Shown in pieces: positions 52,751 to 61,100 of a DNA stretch of 64,000 nucleotides. The notes under the pieces were generated by a model. The model ran no database searches. It saw only the letters and a program-made list of their open reading frames with translations, and was not told the DNA's origin. Position 1 is the stretch's first letter, and every line of letters begins with the position of its first letter. Both the position numbers and the translations under genes were made by a program. The stretch comes from JAKPUX01 sp035353815 (GTDB taxonomy: Bacteria > Zhuqueibacterota > Zhuqueibacteria > Residuimicrobiales > Residuimicrobiaceae): NCBI GenBank assembly GCA_035353815.1, contig DAOQAG010000003.1:1-64000 (forward strand), read 5' to 3'.

Positions 52751-53620
52751 TCATTTGAAGATCAGGCTCTCCAGTGCGGCCCAATCCATCGCCCGGACAA
52801 AGCTGCGCACACGATCGATGTCTCCTTGCACACGCACAATCAGGGCATAGGCTTGCGCGGAGGGGAGACCCACCGGCTCCGAAGTTTCCATAACAGCGGT
52901 AGCCCCTTGCGTATGCCGCCATCCCGGGCCAAGAAAGACGGCGATGGCGCCTTCCTGCCAGCGGCCCTCGCTGTCAAAGCCGTCGAGAAAGCGCAGGGCG
53001 GGCGCTGTGGGTGTGGTTAGGGATTCGGCACGTACGGTCTGGGGCAGAGGCAGGCTGAAATGGTTGACCTCCACGGAAATGCGTAATACCGTATCCCGCA
53101 GCTCGACGGCCTCTTGCTCCTTTTGCGGGTCTTCTGCAAACTCCTTGATCTGGTGGATCTCCACCATGAGGTTGCCGATCTCGCGATCGAGCACCTGTGC
53201 TGCGGTGAGATCATGGCCCTTGTCCGCCTCTTCCTTTTCAACGACCAGCTGATCGAGTTTTTTCTGCGCCTCCGCCCTGGCCCGTTCCTCCTCGGCCTTG
53301 CCGAGGGAGCGCAGCGTGCGCTTTTCATCGAGCGCAGCGAGTTTCTTGCGCTGGGCGTTGCTCCAGGTGATCGCGTAATGCACCTGCAGCGGATGCCAGG
53401 CGGCAGCGGCGGCGATCCGCTCCGGAGGCGTCAGGGGTGTCTCTTCCTCCTTAAGCCAGGTCATGGGGCCAGGCGGCATGGCCTTGCTGATGCCGGTCAG
53501 CATTCTGGCGTAGAATTCGCATTCCCGCGCCGTCGGCGGGCGCATATCGCTGCCGGGGGTGCCGGCCGCCGCCGCAAGGGCTGCCGTCAGGAGGAGCACA
53601 AGCCAAGTCAGATGCCGCAT
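52751..53620 (-). CDS. exported coiled-coil protein of unknown function
   Basis: A 289-residue protein with a signal peptide (LVLLLTAALAAAAG). The middle (about 95-175) is a charged helical stretch (EKRTLRSLGKAEEERARAEA, then VEKEEADKGHDLTAAQVLDR) expected to be coiled coil. The final 90 residues are beta-rich (GAIAVFLGPGWRHTQG). No enzymatic motif or family is recognisable. AGGAAAGG stands 7 nt before the ATG. It is flanked by long intergenic stretches (366 bp to the upstream-operon leader, 450 bp to the M3 gene) and seems monocistronic. The 200 bp after its stop hold no convincing terminator. Confidence 0.7.
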   Translation of the reverse strand: MRHLTWLVLLLTAALAAAAGTPGSDMRPPTARECEFYARMLTGISKAMPPGPMTWLKEEETPLTPPERIAAAAAWHPLQVHYAITWSNAQRKKLAALDEKRTLRSLGKAEEERARAEAQKKLDQLVVEKEEADKGHDLTAAQVLDREIGNLMVEIHQIKEFAEDPQKEQEAVELRDTVLRISVEVNHFSLPLPQTVRAESLTTPTAPALRFLDGFDSEGRWQEGAIAVFLGPGWRHTQGATAVMETSEPVGLPSAQAYALIVRVQGDIDRVRSFVRAMDWAALESLIFK

Positions 53621-53759
53621 GGCCAAACCTTTCCTACCCGCTGAAGCTGATCCCGCAGAGGGCGGTTTGCTGCGAGGGAACGGGGTTCTGGACGGGATCT
53701 TTTGGGGATAATACTGGAATGTAAGGGAATTCCGGCATAAAGGCAAGCGAATTGCAGTC

Positions 53760-53960
53760 CGGCAACTGGGGCGGACCAGCGCAGTGCCGCGGGCGGATGC
53801 GGGCCGGCGCATTGCTGGCGGGCGGATATAATGCGGCGGACCAGCAGGAGGCGGATGCGGGCCGGCGAATAGCGGGCCAGCCGGAGTCTTGCGGGCCAGC
53901 GCCTTGCAGTCCGGCTGGTGCCCGCCGCCGGGGTGCAGAGGCCTGCAGTGGGCAGAGCCC
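53760..53960. repeat. GC-rich low-complexity repeats upstream of the M3 gene
   Basis: The 450-bp gap contains degenerate repeated words: GCGGATGCGGGCCGGCG at 53793 and 53851, CGGACCAGC at 53772 and 53837, and GCGGGCCAGC variants near 53870-53900. No ORF or clear promoter is seen. Confidence 0.5.
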
Positions 53961-54070
53961 GATGACGCTCGCTGCGCTGCGGCAGCCGGCGGCGGCGCAT
54001 TACTCCTTGAATCTTTATCATTTTTTGCCTAATTTACAGCGCGAAATTCTCACCCCAATAGAGGAATCCC

Positions 54071-56167
54071 ATGAAAGAAACGACCCTCGCCCTGCTCGGG
54101 CTGGCTTTCCTGATCGGCACTGCCCTGGCTGCCGAAAATCCCCTGCTCAAGGAATTCAAGACCCCCTTCGGCGTGCCCCCGTTCAGCAAGATCAGGAACG
54201 AGCATTACCTCCCGGCGATCGAGGAGGGCATCCGGCAACAGCGGCTCGAGATCGCTGCCATCGCCGCCAATCCCGAGCCCGCGACCTTCGCCAACACGAT
54301 CGATGCCCTTGAACTCAGCGGCGAGCTGCTGACCCGGGTGACCAACGTTTTCGACAATATGACCTCCGCCCTCACCAGCGACGCCCTGCAGCTGATCGCC
54401 CAGCAAGCCGCCCCCCTGCGCTCCGCTCACGCCGATGACATTCTCATGAATGGCCCGCTCTTCAGCCGCATCAAGGCCATCTATGAGCAGCGCGCCAGCC
54501 TGGGCTTGACCCCTGAGCAAACCATGGTGCTCACCCGCTATTATCGCGACTTTATGCGCGGCGGCGCCAATCTTGACGAGGCGCAAAAGGAGCAGCTGCG
54601 CGCCCTCAATCAGGAGCTCTCGCTGCTGACGCTGAAATTCGGCGACAATGTGCTCAAGGAGACCAATACCTATGCCCTGATCGTGGCCGATCCCCGGGAT
54701 CTTGCCGGGCTCCCGCCGGCCCTGGTCTCGTCTGCGGCTGAAGCCGCTGCCGCGCGCGGCCAGGCCGGCAAATGGGCCTTCACGCTGCAGGCGCCGAGCA
54801 TTTTTCCCTTCCTGCAGTACGCCGAAAACCGCACCCTGCGCCAGCAAATCTATGAGGCCTATATCCATCGCAGCGACAACGGCAATGAGGCCGACAACAA
54901 GACCCTGCTGAGCAAGATCGCCGCCCTGCGCGTGCGTCGCGCCCAGTTCCTCGGCTACCCCAGCCATGCCGATTATATCCTCGAAGAGAACATGGCGAAA
55001 AAGCCGGAGAACGTCTATGCCCTGCTCGAGCAGCTGTGGCGGCCGGCCCAGGCCCGCGCCCGCCAGGAAACAGCGGACATGCAGGCGATCATCGATCAGG
55101 AACAGGGAGGCTTCCAACTGCAGCCCTGGGACTGGTGGTACTATGCCGAAAAGGTGAAAAAAACCAAATACGATCTCGATGAAGAGGCGCTGCGCCCCTA
55201 TTTCAAACTCGAGAATGTCCGCAATGGCGTCTTTTGCGTGGCGCAAAAACTCTACGGCATCACCTTCACCGAGCGCAAGGATATCCCGGTCTACCATCCC
55301 GATGTCCGCGTCTTTGAGGTCAAGGAAGCGGACGGCCGCCCGGTAGGTATTCTGATGGTCGATTATTTCCCGCGCGCCAGCAAGCGCGGCGGCGCCTGGA
55401 TGAGCGAGTACCGCCTCCAGCAAAAGCTCGGCGGTATCCGCAGACCGGTGATCTGCAATGTCGGCAATTTCTCCATGCCCACCGCCGACAAGCCCGCCCT
55501 GTTGAGCATGGACGAGGTCGAAACGATGTTCCACGAGTTCGGCCATGCCCTGCACGGCCTGCTTTCCGACTGCACCTATCCCCGGGTCGCCGGCACCTCG
55601 GTGGCGCGCGATTTCGTCGAGCTGCCCTCGCAGATCATGGAGAATTGGGCCTTCGAACCCGAGGTGCTCAAAGGATACGCGTGCCACTACCAGACCGGCG
55701 CGCCGATCCCGGAGGCGCTCATCGACAAGATCGGCAAGTCGGGCCACTTTAATCAGGGATTCGCCACGGTCGAGTACCTGGCGGCCTCTTTCCTCGACAT
55801 GGACTGGCACACCCTGCGCGAGCCGATCGAACACGATGCGTCGCTCTTCGAAGAGCAGTCCCTCGCCCGCATCGGCCTGCTGCCGGAGATCGCCCCGCGG
55901 TATCGCAGCTCCTATTTTCGTCACATCTTTTCCGGCGGCTATTCAGCCGGCTATTATGCCTACATCTGGGCCGAGGTGCTGGACGCGGACGCCTTTCAGG
56001 CCTTCAAGGAGACCAGCCTCTTTGATCCGGCTACGGCTTCCGCTTTCCGCAAATACATCCTCTCGGCGGGCGGAAGCGAGGAGGCGATGACCCTGTATAA
56101 AAAATTCCGCGGCCGCGAACCCGGTATCGGGCCTCTGCTCCAGAAACGCGGTTTGACGGGCGAATGA
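54071..56167 (+). CDS. M3-family oligopeptidase (Dcp/OpdA-like), exported
   Basis: A 698-residue zinc peptidase that trims short peptides. MFHEFGHALHGL carries the HExxH zinc motif (near residue 487), with the third ligand Glu in the helix of FVELPSQIMENWAFEPEVL, and YHAYIW-like GYYAYIWAEVLDADAF at the C-terminus. The length matches peptidyl-dipeptidase Dcp and oligopeptidase A; the two cannot be told apart by eye. A signal peptide (LALLGLAFLIGTALAAE) points to periplasmic location. The RBS is GAGGAA. The VUT transporter gene follows 13 bp after its stop. Confidence 0.92.
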   Translation: MKETTLALLGLAFLIGTALAAENPLLKEFKTPFGVPPFSKIRNEHYLPAIEEGIRQQRLEIAAIAANPEPATFANTIDALELSGELLTRVTNVFDNMTSALTSDALQLIAQQAAPLRSAHADDILMNGPLFSRIKAIYEQRASLGLTPEQTMVLTRYYRDFMRGGANLDEAQKEQLRALNQELSLLTLKFGDNVLKETNTYALIVADPRDLAGLPPALVSSAAEAAAARGQAGKWAFTLQAPSIFPFLQYAENRTLRQQIYEAYIHRSDNGNEADNKTLLSKIAALRVRRAQFLGYPSHADYILEENMAKKPENVYALLEQLWRPAQARARQETADMQAIIDQEQGGFQLQPWDWWYYAEKVKKTKYDLDEEALRPYFKLENVRNGVFCVAQKLYGITFTERKDIPVYHPDVRVFEVKEADGRPVGILMVDYFPRASKRGGAWMSEYRLQQKLGGIRRPVICNVGNFSMPTADKPALLSMDEVETMFHEFGHALHGLLSDCTYPRVAGTSVARDFVELPSQIMENWAFEPEVLKGYACHYQTGAPIPEALIDKIGKSGHFNQGFATVEYLAASFLDMDWHTLREPIEHDASLFEEQSLARIGLLPEIAPRYRSSYFRHIFSGGYSAGYYAYIWAEVLDADAFQAFKETSLFDPATASAFRKYILSAGGSEEAMTLYKKFRGREPGIGPLLQKRGLTGE

Positions 56168-56180
56168 GAGGAGCCTGCTG

Positions 56181-56708
56181 TTGATCAACGCCATCATATA
56201 CTGCCTCGCTGTCTGGCTGGCCAACTATACCGCCACCCTATTCATCCCCTTTCCGGTCTTCGGGATGGTCTCGGTGGGCACCCTGATCTTTGGCGTCACC
56301 TTCACCCAGCGGGATCGAGTCCACCGCCATGGCCGCGGCAAGGTCTATTTGATGATCGCCGTGGCCGCCATCGGCATGGTCATCGAATGTGCCCTGCTGG
56401 GTGTGCCGTGGCGCATCATCACCGCCTCGTTTCTGGCGATCGTCCTTTCGGAGACCGCCGATACCGAAGTCTACCAGAAGCTGCTGAGCCGGCCCTGGCT
56501 GCAGCGGGTTGCCGGCTCCAATGCCGTGAGCATCCCCATCGACAGCGCCATTTTCAATCTGGTTGCGTTTCTCGGCGTCTTCCGGCCGCTGATGCTGGTC
56601 CAGATTATCTTCGGCGAGATCGTCGTCAAGACACTGACCGGTGTCCTTGTCGCCCTGAAAAAGAGCCGGGACGGGTCAGCGCGTCTCGCCACGGTTCAGG
56701 ACACCTGA
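56181..56708 (+). CDS. VUT-family (queuosine precursor-type) transporter
   Basis: A 175-residue membrane protein of the VUT/YhhQ (DUF165) family, with about six hydrophobic segments. LSETADTEVYQKLL and VAGSNAVSIPIDSAIFNLVAF are the conserved motifs. Family members import the queuosine precursors preQ0/preQ1, and others may carry other small heterocycles. The TTG at 56181 is used with AGGAG 8 nt upstream; no ATG fits the N-terminus. It is probably translated from the M3 gene's message. No queuosine synthesis gene is in the window. Confidence 0.8.
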   Translation: MINAIIYCLAVWLANYTATLFIPFPVFGMVSVGTLIFGVTFTQRDRVHRHGRGKVYLMIAVAAIGMVIECALLGVPWRIITASFLAIVLSETADTEVYQKLLSRPWLQRVAGSNAVSIPIDSAIFNLVAFLGVFRPLMLVQIIFGEIVVKTLTGVLVALKKSRDGSARLATVQDT

Positions 56709-56832
56709 GAAGGCTCCTTGCACCCCGATACGGCGGGGGCCGCCACACCCCCGCCGCCATCCTGCCCCCGCTGCTGATCCGCGCCGCCCAACCGGCCCCC
56801 CTGGTCCCTGCAAACAACCGCCCTCGCTCCCG

Positions 56833-56939
56833 ACCTCTCCCGCTCTGTTGCCGCAGCAATCACACCTTTTACAGTCCCGCCGGTATGGCCAGCAGTATCA
56901 AGCCCAACCTCTCCCGCTCTGTTGCCGCGGCAATCACAC
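56833..56939. repeat. 33-bp direct repeat pair, 74-nt offset
   Basis: ACCTCTCCCGCTCTGTTGCC (from 56833) and its continuation to 56865 recur at 56907-56939 with one substitution. They lie in the 314-bp gap between the VUT and MarR genes. Confidence 0.8.
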
Positions 56940-56959
56940 TCCGCCCGATCTTAAAAAAA

Positions 56960-57003
56960 TTATCGCACCACGGGAATACAGTTATAACAATAGATGTTAT
57001 AAC
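56960..57003 (+). promoter_or_regulatory. marR promoter with twin palindromic operators
   Basis: TTATCG (56960-56965), a 17-bp spacer and TATAAC (56983-56988). The palindrome GTTATAAC occurs at 56981-56988 and again at 56996-57003, 15 bp apart; one copy covers the -10. A natural MarR dimer site. Confidence 0.7.
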
Positions 57004-57022
57004 ATTAAAATAAGGATACTAC

Positions 57023-57472
57023 ATGCGCATCGAAGAAGAGATCCGGCAGGAAAAATTCACCAGCGCCCGTCACAAACTGGTAATCAATATCCTCTTCACC
57101 AGCAACCGGCTGCGCGACCAGCACTCGGCCCTGCTCAAGCCCTTTGATATCACCCTGCAGCAGTTCAACATACTGCGCATCCTCCGGGGCCAGGCGCCAC
57201 ACGCCGCCTCCCTCGGGTTGCTGCAGGAGCGGATGCTCGACCGGCAGCCGGATGTCTCCCGGCTGGTTGAGCGGCTGCGTCTCAAGGGGCTGCTGCAGCG
57301 CAAACCGGGCACCACCGACCGGCGTACCTGCGAAGTGACCATTTCAAAAAAAGGCATGACCCTGCTGGCCCGGATCGACCGGATACTGGAATCCTGGTAT
57401 GCGGGAGTGACCGGATTGAGCGAAGCAGAGGCGGAGGAGACCAGCCGGCTCCTCGATCAGATGCGCGGATGA
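57023..57472 (+). CDS. MarR-family transcriptional regulator
   Basis: A 149-residue winged-helix repressor. The HTH lies around residues 35-95 (LKPFDITLQQFNILRILRGQ, LLQERMLDRQPDVSRLVERL), followed by the beta-wing GTTDRRTCEVTISKKG and dimerisation helices. MarR proteins usually release DNA on binding phenolic or oxidising compounds; no cysteine sensor motif stands out apart from the single Cys in the wing. The operator and promoter are next to its start, and the DoxX gene follows 43 bp later, so it probably controls itself and DoxX. Confidence 0.9.
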   Translation: MRIEEEIRQEKFTSARHKLVINILFTSNRLRDQHSALLKPFDITLQQFNILRILRGQAPHAASLGLLQERMLDRQPDVSRLVERLRLKGLLQRKPGTTDRRTCEVTISKKGMTLLARIDRILESWYAGVTGLSEAEAEETSRLLDQMRG

Positions 57473-57515
57473 ATTGGCCTCATCAAATCAAAAATAAACA
57501 GAAAGGAATCCCCCA

Positions 57516-57878
57516 ATGAAATCCCTGACAACCGTTGGTCGAATCGTTTTTGCCCTGCCTTTTGTTGTGTTCGGCATCAACCACTTGGTCTATGCCAAGG
57601 CAATGGCCGGAATGGTCCCTTCATTCATTCCTGGTGGCGTTTTCTGGGTCTACTTTACTGGCCTGGCCCTGATCGCAGCCGGTGTGGCCATCATCGCCCA
57701 AAAATTCGCCAAACTGGCGGCGGTGCTGCTCAGCGCTCTGCTGGGTTTCTTTATTGTGACCCTGCATATCCCGGGAATGCTCAATCCGCAGACCATGCAG
57801 ATGTCGATGATCAGTTTGCTGAAAGATGTTGCAATGGCTGGCGGAGCGCTGGTTATTGCCAGTGTCGTGAGCGAATGA
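57516..57878 (+). CDS. DoxX-like membrane protein
   Basis: A 120-residue inner-membrane protein of four hydrophobic helices in the DoxX/DoxD-like family. FVVFGINHLVYAKAM and ALLGFFIVTLHIPGML are typical. DoxX proteins are linked to quinone-dependent sulfur or redox stress functions, but most members are untested. A strong RBS (AAAGGAATCCC) precedes the ATG. It closes the MarR transcript and is followed by a strong terminator. Confidence 0.82.
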   Translation: MKSLTTVGRIVFALPFVVFGINHLVYAKAMAGMVPSFIPGGVFWVYFTGLALIAAGVAIIAQKFAKLAAVLLSALLGFFIVTLHIPGMLNPQTMQMSMISLLKDVAMAGGALVIASVVSE

Positions 57879-57920
57879 TTTGAATGCACACCCCGGCCGT
57901 TTCGGGCTGGCGCACGCAAC

Positions 57921-57957
57921 AAAGGGCGGCACACTGCAACCAGTGGCCGCCCTTTTT
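57921..57957 (+). terminator. intrinsic terminator of the marR-doxX transcript
   Basis: AAAGGGCGGC pairs with GCCGCCCTTT with an inner CACTG/CAGTG stem, followed by a T-run. Confidence 0.88.
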
Positions 57958-58119
57958 CATTTAGGCGAAAGCATGCGTGCGCCGCACCGATCGGAACTCG
58001 CGCCCCCCGGGCTGGATGAGAGCGAGATTTACCAAGCCCGCGCGCGCTTTCTCCGCAGCCCGAGAGTATTTTCAGCAGTCCGCTCGGGGAGGTACGATAT
58101 TTTTGGAATCCAGGCGGGC

Positions 58120-61100
58120 CTATTCCACGCGGATCTTTGCTCCCATCGTCCGGCCATAGACCTCGGGCCGGTACATCTCCTCAGCCCGGGTCGGCGGCAG
58201 CGTAAACGTGCCGGGAGTCGTGGCGCGCATCAGATAGGTATAGGTGTGCGTTCCCTCCGGCAGCCAATCGGCAAACAAGAGCACCCGATCGTCCTGCTTT
58301 TCCACATGGGTGAAACCAAACCACCAGTCATTCTCGCTCGGCCCCCCCTCCTCCAGCCGTGCCGTAGCCGCACTGGTCGTGGCAAAGGTGGCATTGACCG
58401 CTTCCATGCCCGCCGGGAGCGGATCGTCCACCACGATATAGTGGCGCGATTGCGGCGCCACCACCGTCAGCGTGACCTTGATGACTTCGCCGGCCGGAAC
58501 CTGGGAGGCATCGCTTCGTCCCGAGGTGAGCGGTTCCATCACCTTGAAGACCGTGATCCCCTCCTCGCGCAGATCATTGTACTCGAGGGGATAATAGCTC
58601 ATGCGCAGGCCGTAATAGAGGGTCCCCGTCCCCTCCTTGCTGATCTCGGTTTGCACCTTTTTGTCGCGATAGCCGGAGAGCGGCAGCGTCTTGCGCTCCA
58701 CCGCCGTCGAGCGGCCCGAGAAGAGGGTGCTCATCACCTCCTGCCCGGCGAGGCGCACGCGCGCCGTGAACTGCGGTGCAGCTGCCTCGTAGGTTTTGAA
58801 ATACTCCGACAGCGCGTAAAGGACGAAAAAATTCTCCTGGGTATTTGACCAGTGTCCCTCGCGGCGCTCGGTCATCAGCCATGCCACGGCTTGCTCGGCC
58901 TGCGGGAATTGCGCACCGGTCTCGAGCAGGGCCTGCAGCACCACGGCGGTGGTGCGGACATCGGAATCATAGATCCAGGGGGCCTCGTTCTCGGCGGCGA
59001 AATGGACCTCGGCCGGCGAGACGCGCATCTTGTTGAGCAGGGACTGGGTGAGCTGCGCCCGGGCGCCATCCTTGTGGCCAAGGGCATGTACTGTCTTGAG
59101 CAGCCACGCCTTGCCGGTGGTCGTCATCGGCGTCTTGTCGGCGAGCAAGCGATCGAGCGTCCCGGCATCGGCCTGGCCGTTGAGCGCCAGGACATAGAGC
59201 ATCAGGGCGTGCGTGGTCTGCCAGGAGGCCTCGTTGTAGGGCGTGGTTTGATAGAACTGGCCGTCGAGGACATTCCTGAGAAAAGTGAGCGCGCCGGCGA
59301 AAAGCTCCTCGTCCACCTCGTATCCCGCCTTTTTGGCCAGGGTCATGGCCCAGGCGGCGTAGGCGGTGACGTACGGTGAGCTGTAATTCGATCCGGGCCA
59401 CACGGCGAAGCCGCCCTCATCGGTGCGAAAGCGGCCGAGGTCAGCCAGCACGCCCCGGGCGATCGCTTTGTACTCCTTGACGCCCTTGACCTGCAGTCCG
59501 AACGCCTCCACCAGTTCGCCGGAGACCAGCACCGGCAGGGCGCGGGAGAGCCGCTGTTCGAGGCATTCATAGGGATAGTACATCAGATACTCAAAGGGGC
59601 CGGAAAGCTCGGAGAGAGCGGTTGAGGCGAGCGAGACCTCCAGCGTCGAGAGCTCCTTGTAGGCCTCTTGCGGGATCTCGAGAGTCTGGACGGCCGGACC
59701 GTCGGCGCGCTGATAGAGGGCCACCGACTCGCGCACACCCGGGGCCTGGACGGGGATGGAGCGCTCGAGCCCGTCGCTGAAGCCGGCCATCTGGCAGCGG
59801 AACCGGAAGAGGGCCTTTCCCTCCCTGGCCGCCCTGAACTTGTAGCGGACCTCCTGGCTGCCGCTCCGCGGTACAGTCACGGTGACGGCAGGGCTCCCCA
59901 GCAGCTCGAGCCCGCTGACCTCCAGGTTCAGGGTCGCCGTGCCCGTCTCTGCGGAATAGTTGTGGATCACCGCGCCGGCCTCGAAGGTATCGCCGATGCG
60001 GGCAAAGCGCGGCAAGCTGGCCAGGAGCATCAGGGGCTGGTTGACCTTGAGCTCACTGCTGGCGTAGCCGAACTCGGAGGCGATCGAGTTGGCGACCGCC
60101 ATAATCTTGAAGGTGGTCAGATTATCCGGCAGCTTAAAGGTGACGCGGGCATGGCCGGTGGCGTCGACATCAAGTCCCGGATTCCAGTAAGCGGTGGCCT
60201 TGAAATTCTTGCGCAGATCCATCTCGCTGCCATAGCCTTCGGCGCCGCCGCCGCCGCGCTTCTCCCCCTTTTCGCCATAATTGCGCTGTTCGACGATGTG
60301 GAGCCGGGTCTCGGAGGTTTGTACCGAGAGGGGACGGTTCCCATAAAAGGCATCAAAGGGATCGGGCAGCTCATAATTGATCAGGTTAAGGACGCCGCGG
60401 TCGACCACCGCTAGAGTGACCTCGGCCGCCGAGGGCTCGCCGGCCGCGTCCTTGACGTCGACATCCAGGGTCACCGTCGCTCCGGGGAGATAATCGGTGC
60501 GGTCGGCCTTCACCGCAACCTTGAGATGCTGTTCTCCGGGATCGACCGGCAGATTGACATAGCCGATCTTGAAGGCCGGGCGGCCGACATCCTCGCCCTC
60601 CTCGGAAAAGATGTAATTGCCGGCGCGGCCACGCAGCAGGATGACCGAGACAAAAACGTTGGGCAAGTGCTTGCGCGTCAGCGGGATCTCGAGCATCGGG
60701 GTGCTGCCCGTCAGGGTGACCACCTGCTGGCTCATGATCCCTTCGCGCTCGAGGGTCACCAGGGCCTGGGCGGTTTCAAAGGGCGATTTGACCATCACCT
60801 TCGCCACCTGTCCCGGTTTGTAGCTGCTGCGGTCGGCCACCAGCTCGATGCGATCGTCATCCTCGCGCATCCAGGCGACATAGCCCTTGCCGGTGACGTA
60901 GAGCCAGGCCTGAGTTCGCGTCGCCCGGCCCGCCCCCTCATGTCCGCTGGCCTCGAGGTAATAGACCCCCGCCTCCCCGGGCGTAAAACTCCGGGAGACA
61001 CCTGCGGCGGTCGTCACGATCGCAGTCGAGTCCATCGGAGTATCGACCGCCTTGCTCAGCCATTCATAACGGCCGCCGAGACCAGCCTTGCGCACCGAGT

